From Bacillota bacterium (lineage in GTDB: Bacteria; Bacillota; Clostridia; Acetivibrionales; DTU013), in assembly GCA_023439545.1 (NCBI GenBank), contig JAEXNT010000081.1:1-64000 (forward strand): 64,000 nucleotides of DNA, in the 5' to 3' direction. Under the pieces are notes generated by a model. It did no database searches. It had not been told where the DNA came from and saw only the letters and a list, made by a program, of their open reading frames with translations. The translations under genes and the position numbers were made by a program. The first letter of the stretch is position 1, and each line of letters opens with the position of its first letter. Below are positions 41,698 to 49,549 of this stretch, piece by piece.

Positions 41698-43461
41698 ATG
41701 TATTCATCATCAACGACTATTTGGGTTTTAGTAATGTCCGCTCTGGTGTTTTTCATGCAGGCCGGGTTTGCAGCAGTTGAAGCAGGACTTACAAGAGCAA
41801 AGAACGCAGGAAACATTATTATGAAAAATCTTATGGATTTTTCAATAGGGACACCGATCTACTGGCTTTTAGGTTTTGGTATCATGTTCGGCGGAAGCGG
41901 CGCTCTTTTCGGAGGAATTGATTTGCTGACGCAGGGCGATTACTCGGCTGTACTGCCGGTTGGTCTACCAAAATACGCATTCCTGATTTTTCAGACCGTG
42001 TTCTGCGCTACAGCCGCTACCATTGTCTCAGGATCGATGGCTGAACGTACGAACTTCCTTGCATATTGTATCTATAGTGCGGCAATAAGCGCCATAGTGT
42101 ATCCAATATCCGGCCACTGGATATGGGGGGGCGGCTGGTTGGCCCAGCTGGGTTTCCACGATTTCGCCGGTTCAACGGCAGTACACATGGTAGGCGGTAT
42201 TGCTGCTCTCGTCGGAGCCAAAATACTCGGACCGCGTATCGGAAAGTTTGGCAAGGATGGCAAACCCAAAGCCATACCCGGTCATAATTTACCGCTGGCA
42301 GCATTGGGCGTATTCATACTTTGGTTCTGCTGGTTCGGATTTAACGGCGGTTCCACTGTAGCCGCAGAAGGTGACGGCGTACTCGAATCAATGGGCAATA
42401 TTTTTGTGACGACCAACCTTGCAGCGGCGGTAGCCACAGTTACGGTTATGATCATCACATGGATCCGGTATAAAAAGCCCGACGTATCCATGACTCTGAA
42501 CGGCTCGCTTGCGGGTCTGGTCGCCATTACAGCCGGTACTGATCTGGTCAGTCCCACAGGCGCGTTCTTCATAGGTTTGATTGCCGGTTTTGTAGTAGTC
42601 TACGGAATAGATTTTGTGGAAAACAAACTAAAAATAGACGATCCCGTAGGAGCTGTAGGCGTTCATGGTTTATGCGGCGCTACCGGTACTCTTATGGTAG
42701 GCTTGTTCTCAGCAACAGAGTATTCATACGCCGGCGGAACAATGAACATGCCAAAGGGCCTTTTCTACGGCGGCGGTTTCAAACTCCTCGGGGTTGAGGC
42801 AATCGGTGTAATTTCAGTCATGGCCTTCGTAGCCATCATAATGGCGGTTATTTTCAGTATAATTAAGGCTACTGTCGGATTAAGGGTCTCCAGGGAAGAT
42901 GAAATTGCAGGTCTGGACATATCCGAGCATGGTCTGGAAAGCGCTTACGGAGACTTCAGTATAATTGATAAAAGCGGTCTGGAGATACTCTCCAACGGTA
43001 CCGTTGCAGCAACTGTAGCCGGCATTCCAGATCATCCTGCAGTACCGGTCGAAAAGGCCATACCGGTTGAATTGGTTACATCACCCAATACTATTGCTTC
43101 TGATTCCAATATAACCAAGATTGAAATCATCACCAAACAGAGCAAATTTGAAATACTTAAAGAAGCTCTGGAAAAGATCGGAATAACCGGAATGACTGTG
43201 ATAAACGTACTTGGATATGGAATACAGGGCGGACGCACGGAGTACTACCGCGGCGTTAAGATGGAAACAACGCTGCTGCCTAAAATAAAGGTGGAAATAG
43301 TAGTCAGCAAGGTTCCTGTACGAAGCGTAATCGAAACTGCAAAGAAAGTCTTGTATACCGGTAATATAGGTGATGGCAAAATCTTCGTCTATGATACCAT
43401 GAACGTGGTGAAAATCCGTACAGGCGAGGAAGGCTACGATGCGCTGCAGGACGAGGTTTGA
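41698..43461 (+). CDS. ammonium transporter (Amt) fused to a C-terminal P-II (GlnK/GlnB) domain
   Basis: 587 residues from the ATG at 41698 (AAGGGGG 6 bp upstream; the longer open frame is leader). The Amt channel (about 1-420, 11 helices) has both twin-His segments, FAGSTAVHMVGG and DDPVGAVGVHGLCG. After a linker, residues about 472-587 are a full P-II protein: KIEIITKQSKFEILKEAL, T-loop GGRTEYYRG, and TGNIGDGKIFVYD. The position of GlnB Tyr51, the uridylylation site, is Met here, so control by uridylylation is excluded. P-II domains sense 2-oxoglutarate, ATP and ADP and normally plug Amt as separate GlnK trimers; here the gate is covalently attached. A terminator follows. Confidence 0.93.
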   Translation: MYSSSTTIWVLVMSALVFFMQAGFAAVEAGLTRAKNAGNIIMKNLMDFSIGTPIYWLLGFGIMFGGSGALFGGIDLLTQGDYSAVLPVGLPKYAFLIFQTVFCATAATIVSGSMAERTNFLAYCIYSAAISAIVYPISGHWIWGGGWLAQLGFHDFAGSTAVHMVGGIAALVGAKILGPRIGKFGKDGKPKAIPGHNLPLAALGVFILWFCWFGFNGGSTVAAEGDGVLESMGNIFVTTNLAAAVATVTVMIITWIRYKKPDVSMTLNGSLAGLVAITAGTDLVSPTGAFFIGLIAGFVVVYGIDFVENKLKIDDPVGAVGVHGLCGATGTLMVGLFSATEYSYAGGTMNMPKGLFYGGGFKLLGVEAIGVISVMAFVAIIMAVIFSIIKATVGLRVSREDEIAGLDISEHGLESAYGDFSIIDKSGLEILSNGTVAATVAGIPDHPAVPVEKAIPVELVTSPNTIASDSNITKIEIITKQSKFEILKEALEKIGITGMTVINVLGYGIQGGRTEYYRGVKMETTLLPKIKVEIVVSKVPVRSVIETAKKVLYTGNIGDGKIFVYDTMNVVKIRTGEEGYDALQDEV

Positions 43462-43497
43462 TATAACTCAGGTAATCCTTAATTCCTTCCATATTTT

Positions 43498-43525
43498 GAA
43501 GTTACCTTCGGGTAACTTCTTTTTT
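43498..43525 (+). terminator. terminator of the first amt unit
   Basis: 9-bp arms GAAGTTACC/GGTAACTTC with a TTCG tetraloop, then six Ts. The second amt unit ends in the same hairpin type with paired base changes. Confidence 0.93.
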
Positions 43526-43575
43526 GCTTATAAGGAATAATGAATGAAATATTTATAAAAATTGCAAAATCACTA

Positions 43576-43604
43576 TTGATTTTATATTATTTTGGTATTA
43601 ATAT
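43576..43604 (+). promoter_or_regulatory. predicted sigma-A promoter of the second amt unit
   Basis: TTGATT (43576-43581), 17-bp spacer, TAATAT (43599-43604); near-identical in sequence and position to the promoter at 41523-41551. Confidence 0.65.
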
Positions 43605-43612
43605 GAAAGAAA

Positions 43613-43726
43613 GTAACGACGGTGTTGCAAAAACTTAAACTTTTTGCAGCGCTTTTTTTATTAACTTTTTTAAGAACAGCTGGCAAAGGCGCTGGTTCTG
43701 TCAAAATGACGGAAACAGCGCCTTTG
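43613..43726 (+). promoter_or_regulatory. structured leader RNA of the second amt unit (candidate attenuator, copy 2)
   Basis: Same three hairpins as copy 1. A: GTAACG (43613-43618) with TGTTGC (43623-43628). B: GTGTTGCAAAAA (43622-43633) with TTTTTGCAGCGC (43641-43652), then seven Ts. C: CAAAGGCGCTG (43684-43694) with CAGCGCCTTTG (43716-43726). Differences from copy 1 keep the pairs: C-to-T in the stem of B turns C-G into T-G, and in C the inner GTCA/TGGC of copy 1 is GTCA/TGAC here. Conserved structure with changed sequence indicates selection on the RNA. Confidence 0.7.
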
Positions 43727-43755
43727 TCATATCAAATTTTAAAGGGGGTGATTTT

Positions 43756-44052
43756 ATGCGAAATCGGGTAAATGTGCAAACAGCCGACAGGGGGAAGCTC
43801 TATTCGATAATGCTGCTATTTGTGATGTCGTCGGTGATTGTCATTTTGGGCGTCACATTCAGTATCTACAGTTTGATAAATAACGTTGGCTTTACTGTTT
43901 TGAACTCCCGCATACATGGTTCGGTTTTCGGGCTTGTGGTCCTGTTTCTGGGAGTAAGGTACTTTTTATCGGTAAGGAAGCTGAAAAGCGAGGTATACAA
44001 GGCTGATTCGAAATTTTCCTGGAGCAACTTCAGAAGGGGAAAACAGCGCTGA
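43756..44052 (+). CDS. small two-helix membrane protein in the second amt unit
   Basis: 98 residues with two hydrophobic segments (about 17-42 and 53-70) and basic ends. The ribosome-binding site AAAGGGGGTG lies 5 bp before the ATG, so the gene is well expressed in principle. It is the first gene of the second amt unit, right after the leader, and is followed by the transporter at 64 bp. I do not recognise the family. A role as accessory or regulatory partner of the Amt-P-II protein is an inference from position only. Confidence 0.7.
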   Translation: MRNRVNVQTADRGKLYSIMLLFVMSSVIVILGVTFSIYSLINNVGFTVLNSRIHGSVFGLVVLFLGVRYFLSVRKLKSEVYKADSKFSWSNFRRGKQR

Positions 44053-44116
44053 AGCATAAACAGGCTGGGCGCGGAAAGACAGAGAACATATTAAATTATT
44101 TTAAGGGGTGTTTATT

Positions 44117-46162
44117 ATGAAAGGTTTAAGAAGGGCCGGAAGTTTGTTGATCCTGTTGGTTATTGTAATGGCTGTATTCATGTTTGCCGCAGGTTCGGCA
44201 GCTGCAGCTTCCGGCGCAGACCCGACGGGCGCTTCATACGTCACGCCGAGCGGCAGTGAAACGCTGGGCGACGTAGCGACTACCGCCAACAAGGCGATGT
44301 ACGGCGCCAACTATACGTGGATTATGATCTGCGCATTCTTCGTATTCTTCTTCCAGTGCGGTTTCGCCATGGTGGAAACGGGTTTCTGCCGTGCAAAGAA
44401 TGCCGCCCATACAATGACGATGAACTTCATGGTCTTCCTGGTAGGCGCAGTAGGTTATTTCATTGCAGGCTTCGCCATACAATTCGGCGGTTCCGGCGGC
44501 GCGGCAGGACTTGGCCCCGGCGGCTCGGTGCTCGATGCGATGCTTTCGATCCCCGGCCTTGGCGGGATCATGGGCTACAAAGGGTTCGGGCTGAGCGGAA
44601 CATATGACGCGGGAGTGTATGCGCTGTTCTTCTTCCAGATGGTTTTTATGGACACTACGGTAACGATCCCCACCGGAGCTATGGCAGAACGCGTGAAATA
44701 CTCGGCCGTAGTCATAACATCCTTTTTCATATCCATAATACTTTATCCCTTCTTCGGAAACTGGGTCTGGGGCGGCGGCTGGCTTGCAACCCTCGGCAAG
44801 AACTTCGGTCTGGGACACGGCGTCGTTGACTTCGCAGGTTCGGCAGTCGTCCACTCCATGGGCGGCATGCTCGCATTGGCCGGTGCAACCGTGATCGGGC
44901 CAAGGATAGGCAAGTTCAAAAAGGACGGATCATCGAGGGCTTTCCCCGGGCATGACATTCCGATGGCCATAATCGGTACGATAATACTGTTCTTCTGCTG
45001 GTTCTCCTTCAACGCGGGCTCCACTCTGAACGCAGCGGATTTCAGGCTCTCCGTGGTCGCCACCAATACAATGATAGCCGGCGCGATCGGCGGTCTGGTT
45101 GCAATGTTCTTCATGTGGATAAAATACGGCAAACCTGATCCGTCTATGACAGCCAACGGCGCACTGGCCGGCCTCGTTGCCATAACGGCTCCATGCGCTT
45201 TCGTAAACGGCATATCGGCGTTTATCATAGGCTTTATCGCAGCAATATTGGTATGTGTTGCCGTACCATTCGTTGAAAAGAAACTCAAGCTGGATGACCC
45301 TGTCGGCGCAATTTCGGTGCACTGCGTCAACGGTCTCTGGGGCGTGATATCATTGGGACTGTTTGCGGACGGCTCATACGGAGACGGTGTTAATGGAGTT
45401 TCAGGCGGCGTAAGGGGCTTGTTCTTCGGTGACGCATCACAGCTCGGAGCACAGCTCATCGCAGTTGCGGTACTGTTCGTATGGGGCTTCGGAGTATCCT
45501 TCGTATTCTTCAAGCTGCTCGACAAGGTCTGGGGCTTGAGAGTAAAGCCCGAGGATGAGCTTGACGGACTCGACATTCCTGAGATGGGCGCGCTCGCTTA
45601 CCCTGACAACCAGCTGTTAAGATCAGCACTCGATTTCGATTCGGCTGATAACGCAGAAATCAAGCAGCTTGCCAGGTTCAACTGGAACGGTTCGAAAGCC
45701 ATCCCGTTTACGGCAGAAAAGCAGAATACCGCGGTAACCATCGACAAGGCAGTTCCAGTCGAACTCGTATCAACGCCCGCAACCGCCGTCGGTTCGGACG
45801 TCAAGATAACGAAGATCGACATCATCACAAAGCAGAACAAGTTTGAGGCTTTAAAAGAAGCTATGAACAAAATAGGAGTCATGGGCATGACAGTGACACA
45901 GGTGCTCGGCTGCGGCGTACAGAAGGGCAAAACGGAATATTACCGCGGCGTCGAGTTCGAAATGAACCTGCTTCCCAAAGTCGAAGTTGAGATAGTGGTA
46001 TCCAAGGTACCTGTCAGAACAGTCATCGAGACAGCCAAGAAGGTACTGTACACCGGGCACATCGGCGATGGCAAGATCTTCGTATATGACGTTGAAAACG
46101 TCGTAAGGGTAAGGACCGGCGAGGAAGGCTACGATGCGCTGCAGGATGAAGGTGTGGTATAA
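44117..46162 (+). CDS. second ammonium transporter (Amt) fused to a C-terminal P-II domain
   Basis: 681 residues from the ATG at 44117 (AGGGG 8 bp upstream). It differs from the first copy by an N-terminal signal-like segment (ILLVIVMAVFMFAAG, typical of Amt proteins with cleaved signals) and a longer linker (about 485-560). Twin-His segments are VDFAGSAVVHSMGG and DDPVGAISVHCVNG. The P-II domain (about 568-681) has T-loop KGKTEYYRGVEFEMN, with Phe at the Tyr51 position, and TGHIGDGKIFVYD. The P-II part is much more alike between the two copies than the channel ends, as expected of duplication followed by divergence. Terminator follows. Confidence 0.93.
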   Translation: MKGLRRAGSLLILLVIVMAVFMFAAGSAAAASGADPTGASYVTPSGSETLGDVATTANKAMYGANYTWIMICAFFVFFFQCGFAMVETGFCRAKNAAHTMTMNFMVFLVGAVGYFIAGFAIQFGGSGGAAGLGPGGSVLDAMLSIPGLGGIMGYKGFGLSGTYDAGVYALFFFQMVFMDTTVTIPTGAMAERVKYSAVVITSFFISIILYPFFGNWVWGGGWLATLGKNFGLGHGVVDFAGSAVVHSMGGMLALAGATVIGPRIGKFKKDGSSRAFPGHDIPMAIIGTIILFFCWFSFNAGSTLNAADFRLSVVATNTMIAGAIGGLVAMFFMWIKYGKPDPSMTANGALAGLVAITAPCAFVNGISAFIIGFIAAILVCVAVPFVEKKLKLDDPVGAISVHCVNGLWGVISLGLFADGSYGDGVNGVSGGVRGLFFGDASQLGAQLIAVAVLFVWGFGVSFVFFKLLDKVWGLRVKPEDELDGLDIPEMGALAYPDNQLLRSALDFDSADNAEIKQLARFNWNGSKAIPFTAEKQNTAVTIDKAVPVELVSTPATAVGSDVKITKIDIITKQNKFEALKEAMNKIGVMGMTVTQVLGCGVQKGKTEYYRGVEFEMNLLPKVEVEIVVSKVPVRTVIETAKKVLYTGHIGDGKIFVYDVENVVRVRTGEEGYDALQDEGVV

Positions 46163-46192
46163 CTCAAGCTTCCCTAATTCCTTCCATATATA

Positions 46193-46221
46193 GAAGTTGC
46201 CTACGGGCGACTTCTTTTTTT
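46193..46221 (+). terminator. terminator of the second amt unit
   Basis: 9-bp arms GAAGTTGCC/GGCGACTTC (one T-G pair) with a TACG tetraloop and seven Ts; the counterpart of 43498-43525 with compensating changes. Confidence 0.92.
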
Positions 46222-46250
46222 GCATATAACGGCGGCTTGACATTATCTTA

Positions 46251-46279
46251 TTGACAAATGCCGGAAATCGTACTAATAT
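46251..46279 (+). promoter_or_regulatory. predicted promoter of the metG T-box transcript
   Basis: TTGACA (46251-46256), 17-bp spacer, TAATAT (46274-46279). Transcription would start near 46286, at the beginning of the T-box leader. Confidence 0.7.
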
Positions 46280-46285
46280 AAACAA

Positions 46286-46690
46286 AAACATACTGACTCA
46301 TGGCTGTGAAGAGAAGAGTAAGCTGCAAGTTATCCACACAGAGAGCTTCAAAGGAGAGATGACCGGTTTGACGGGCGATTCCCCTTAGCTGAGAAGAAGC
46401 AGGGAGCAAACAGCTGAATATGGTCTCGGAGCCTTCGCATCGAACTGGCTGCGCCGGCAGGCCGCTGAAATTCAGCGGAAGAAATCCTATACTGCCTCAG
46501 CAGGCCTTAAGACTGCGACGGTTGCGCCCGATAAAGCGCCGGAGAATAGAGTGCGCGCAAGTCCTTCAGGACAGACGCCTGCATAAGTTCTTTCCAAGGC
46601 TGCTGCCGTGAGGCATCGGCGAACCGGGGTGGTAACACGAAGATCATGCTCTCGTCCCCAGGATTAACCTGGGAACGGGAGCATTTTTAT
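46286..46690 (+). promoter_or_regulatory. T-box riboswitch, predicted methionine-specific (specifier AUG)
   Basis: Stem I closes with GAGA pairing to TCTC; the 3' side of the specifier loop reads GAATATGG with ATG at 46420-46422. The T-box sequence GGGGTGGTAACACG lies at 46626-46639. A long terminator follows: ATGCTCTCGTCCCCAGG (46646-46662) with CCTGGGAACGGGAGCAT (46668-46684), then a T-run. It would raise expression of the methionyl-tRNA synthetase gene downstream when tRNA(Met) is uncharged. The remaining 180 bp to the start codon show no further structure I can name. Confidence 0.9.
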
Positions 46691-46871
46691 TTTTGGAATG
46701 CGCGGATACGTCGGATTACTGTGTCAAGCTGCGCTGCTGAGGTGCTCATTTATAACGTATAAACTGCGCTCCTCTTAAGCCAGCTTTCCTTGTACTCCTC
46801 GTATCCAGCCATTTCAACGGCACCTGAACTCAAGACCATGGATCTGGCTTCATTAGAAAGGATGTGTAATT

Positions 46872-48650
46872 ATGAACGTAATTATCGGAAATGCATGGCC
46901 GTATGCGAATGGATCGCTGCACATAGGCCACATAGCGGCGCTGCTGCCGGGGGATATTCTGGCAAGGTATTTCAGGGCAAAGGGAGATACCGTATTCTTT
47001 GTGTCGGGGAGCGATTGTCACGGCACTCCCGTTACAATAAGGGCAAGGCAGGAAAACCGGACTCCGCAGGAGATCAGCGACAGATACCATGAAGAATTCA
47101 CGGAGTGCTTCCAAAGGCTGGGCTTTTCCTATGATCTCTACAGCAAAACTTCCAGCGAGGAACACAAAAGCTTTGTGAGGGATTTTCACAAAAAGCTGTA
47201 CGACGGAGGTTATGTTTACGAAAAGACCATACGGCAATCCTATTGCGGACACTGCGGACAATTCCTCCCCGACCGCTTTGTAAGAGGCGTCTGCCCCAAT
47301 TGCGGTTCGGCTGCGCGTGGCGACCAGTGCGAGGCCTGCGGTAATGTGCTCGAGCCGGAAAATCTCATAAATCCGGTATGCAGCATATGCGGAGCAACAC
47401 CTGAGCTAAGACCGTCAAATCACCTGTTCCTGGCTGTAACCAAACTGAAGGAGGCGCTGGACAATTATGTGGAAGCGCACCAAGGCTGGCGCAAAAACGC
47501 GTATGAAATGTCAAAGCGCTACATCCGCGAGGGTTTGCGTGACAGAGCCCTAACCAGAGACCTCGACTGGGGCATCGATGCTCCGAAGGAGGGTTATGAA
47601 AACAAAAAGATATATATCTGGGCTGAAAACGTACTTGGCTACGTCTCTGACTGTTATAGGCTCTGCCTGGATAAAGGCATGGATTTCACGGAATTCTGGA
47701 ACAGCAGCAGGCAATACTACGTACACGGCAAGGACAACATACCGTTTCATACGATCATACTGCCCTCTCTGCTGCTGGGTCGTACGGATGTGAAATTCCG
47801 GCTGCCTGATGAAATAATATCGAGCGAATATCTTACGCTTGAAGGCAGAAAGATTTCTACAAGCGGAAATTGGGCGATCTGGGCAAAGGATCTGCTGAAT
47901 CGTTATGATCCGGATTCAATACGTTATTTTCTGACAGCCAACGGTCCTGAGCAGCGCGACACGGATTTCACCTGGAATGAATTCATAAACAGTCACAACG
48001 GCGAACTTCTGGGAGCATACGGGAACCTCGTGAACCGCAGCCTCGTATTCATTCAGAAGTTCTTTGGAAGCAGGGTACCTGGTATTGCACAGGATTGTAC
48101 AGAAGCAGAAGTATTCTTGGACGATGCCAGCCTTGAAGCAGCCAAGCCTGCTAATAATGCCGAGGCAGAGAAAAACAGCAGCCATACCGAATCTGAGACT
48201 ACCAGGTCCACAGCTTATGCAAATCCCGATTCAGCAAGGCTTTCCATACTCGAAGCCATGGATTCCCTTTACCCGGTTGTCGGAAGTCTTATTGAGAAGG
48301 GCAGTTTCAGGGCGGCGCTCGATTCAGTCTTCGCATTAGTCCGAAAAGCGAACAAATACTTTGATGAGGAACAGCCATGGATCTCTGTAAAGAACGAGCC
48401 CGAAAAATGCGGTACGACACTAAACACCTGCGTGCAGATAATCGCTAACCTGTCGGTGCTGCTTGATCCTTTCCTGCCGTTCTCGTCGGTAAAAATACGC
48501 AGTATATTGGGACTCGAAAATACCGGATGGTCCCCGGTCCGTATACCGGCAGATCTGCAGCTCGGTCCGGTCGGTATATTGTTTGAAAGGATAGATAAAA
48601 AAGTGATGCAGGAAGAACAACAGCGGCTGAAGGAAAGCTGCGGGGCCTGA
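46872..48650 (+). CDS. metG: methionyl-tRNA synthetase with altered KMSKS loop
   Basis: 592 residues. HIGH is at 17-20 (GSLHIGHIAAL). The CP domain has two CxxC zinc knuckle pairs (CGHCGQFLPDRFVRGVCPNC, then CEAC...CSIC), as in E. coli-type MetRS. The signature KMSKS is KISTS (327-331, in EGRKISTSGNW). The C-terminal EMAP/Trbp111 tRNA-binding domain is absent. It charges tRNA(Met) with methionine in the cytoplasm. The AUG T-box upstream supports the specificity. An unusual Ser/Thr/Glu-rich insert lies at about 415-450. This may be a second MetRS of the genome, as the loop is atypical. AAGGATG lies 8 bp before the ATG. Confidence 0.9.
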   Translation: MNVIIGNAWPYANGSLHIGHIAALLPGDILARYFRAKGDTVFFVSGSDCHGTPVTIRARQENRTPQEISDRYHEEFTECFQRLGFSYDLYSKTSSEEHKSFVRDFHKKLYDGGYVYEKTIRQSYCGHCGQFLPDRFVRGVCPNCGSAARGDQCEACGNVLEPENLINPVCSICGATPELRPSNHLFLAVTKLKEALDNYVEAHQGWRKNAYEMSKRYIREGLRDRALTRDLDWGIDAPKEGYENKKIYIWAENVLGYVSDCYRLCLDKGMDFTEFWNSSRQYYVHGKDNIPFHTIILPSLLLGRTDVKFRLPDEIISSEYLTLEGRKISTSGNWAIWAKDLLNRYDPDSIRYFLTANGPEQRDTDFTWNEFINSHNGELLGAYGNLVNRSLVFIQKFFGSRVPGIAQDCTEAEVFLDDASLEAAKPANNAEAEKNSSHTESETTRSTAYANPDSARLSILEAMDSLYPVVGSLIEKGSFRAALDSVFALVRKANKYFDEEQPWISVKNEPEKCGTTLNTCVQIIANLSVLLDPFLPFSSVKIRSILGLENTGWSPVRIPADLQLGPVGILFERIDKKVMQEEQQRLKESCGA

Positions 48651-49094
48651 TCAGGCCGCTTTCGGCGGCAGCTTGACTGCGATCATGTTTTTGTAATCGC
48701 GTAAGCCGGCCTCATCGCTTATTCTGAACATCAACCATTTGCCCATTTTCATGAAATCGCCGGCATTCCTGTAAAGCTCAGCAATTTCAGGGCTCAGCAT
48801 AGGCAATATCGCTTCCATTACAGGATCGAGCTTGTAGCTGAATACAATGAAAACGGAAAACGAATTTTGTTCGAGATATAAAGTGCCGAACGACTGCCCG
48901 CTTTTCTGGAACTTGATATTCCAGCCGGGTTTTCCCGTGCACACGCTGTATGAGAGCTTTGGCTGCGCCTTGTAGGACGTTTTCATGTAATCCATCAGCG
49001 AATCCCACAGGCGTCCTGCCTCGCCGCCTATGTAATCCGTCATGTCCTTCAGCGAAGGCTGACGTTCCTGGGGAAAAAGTTCGTGCCATTCCAT
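48651..49094 (-). CDS. DUF3788-like protein
   Basis: 147 residues from the ATG at 49094, chosen for GAGGTG 6 bp upstream. GKPGWNIKFQKSGQSFGTLYLE and the ending DYKNMIAVK are recognisable as DUF3788, a small soluble alpha/beta family of unknown role. Its stop codon abuts the stop of the convergent metG gene with no spacer. Alone in its unit. Confidence 0.75.
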   Translation of the reverse strand: MEWHELFPQERQPSLKDMTDYIGGEAGRLWDSLMDYMKTSYKAQPKLSYSVCTGKPGWNIKFQKSGQSFGTLYLEQNSFSVFIVFSYKLDPVMEAILPMLSPEIAELYRNAGDFMKMGKWLMFRISDEAGLRDYKNMIAVKLPPKAA

Positions 49095-49182
49095 ACTTAA
49101 CACCTCATCGATATCATATTCCATTTATAATTTTACAGGAACAATCGGACAGCTATATGTCATATTCAGTCTTTTTTGCAAA

Positions 49183-49533
49183 TCAATCTTTGCCTGACAG
49201 TTTGATCTTTATTCCCAGCACGCCGTACTTTCTTTCCTGTTCCGGGGTGTATATCTCATAGGTTCCGCTTAGCATCTTCTCCATTGAATAACCTGCGCAT
49301 CCGAAAGCTTCGAAAGACAGGCTTTTGTAAAGCTCCTCAAAAGTACCGCAGCGATAAAGCGCCTCCACCTCTGTCGTAATTGACTCTTCCTCTTCAGGCA
49401 GCTTTCGGAAGGTAATAGTATCGCCGACTTGTATTTTTCTTCGTTTCTCATCATAAAGCCGGATCTCTATCGTTTTTGCCCCGCTGCGTATCAGTCCGAA
49501 AGGCTTTAGAAGCAGTCTCATCTCATGATTCAT
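49183..49533 (-). CDS. ASCH domain protein
   Basis: 116 residues. LLLKPFGLIRSGAKTIEIRLYDEKRRKIQVGD is split by the typical ASCH beta-strand pattern with the conserved IRLYD-type motif, and the C terminus has GVLGIKIKL. ASCH proteins bind RNA or hydrolyse modified nucleosides such as N4-acetylcytidine (YqfB type), but specific function is not readable. ATG at 49533 with ATGGG 8 bp upstream. It ends 16 bp after... the flavoprotein gene on the same strand lies just upstream in transcription. Confidence 0.78.
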   Translation of the reverse strand: MNHEMRLLLKPFGLIRSGAKTIEIRLYDEKRRKIQVGDTITFRKLPEEEESITTEVEALYRCGTFEELYKSLSFEAFGCAGYSMEKMLSGTYEIYTPEQERKYGVLGIKIKLSGKD

Positions 49534-49549
49534 CGTTTGCACCCATCCA

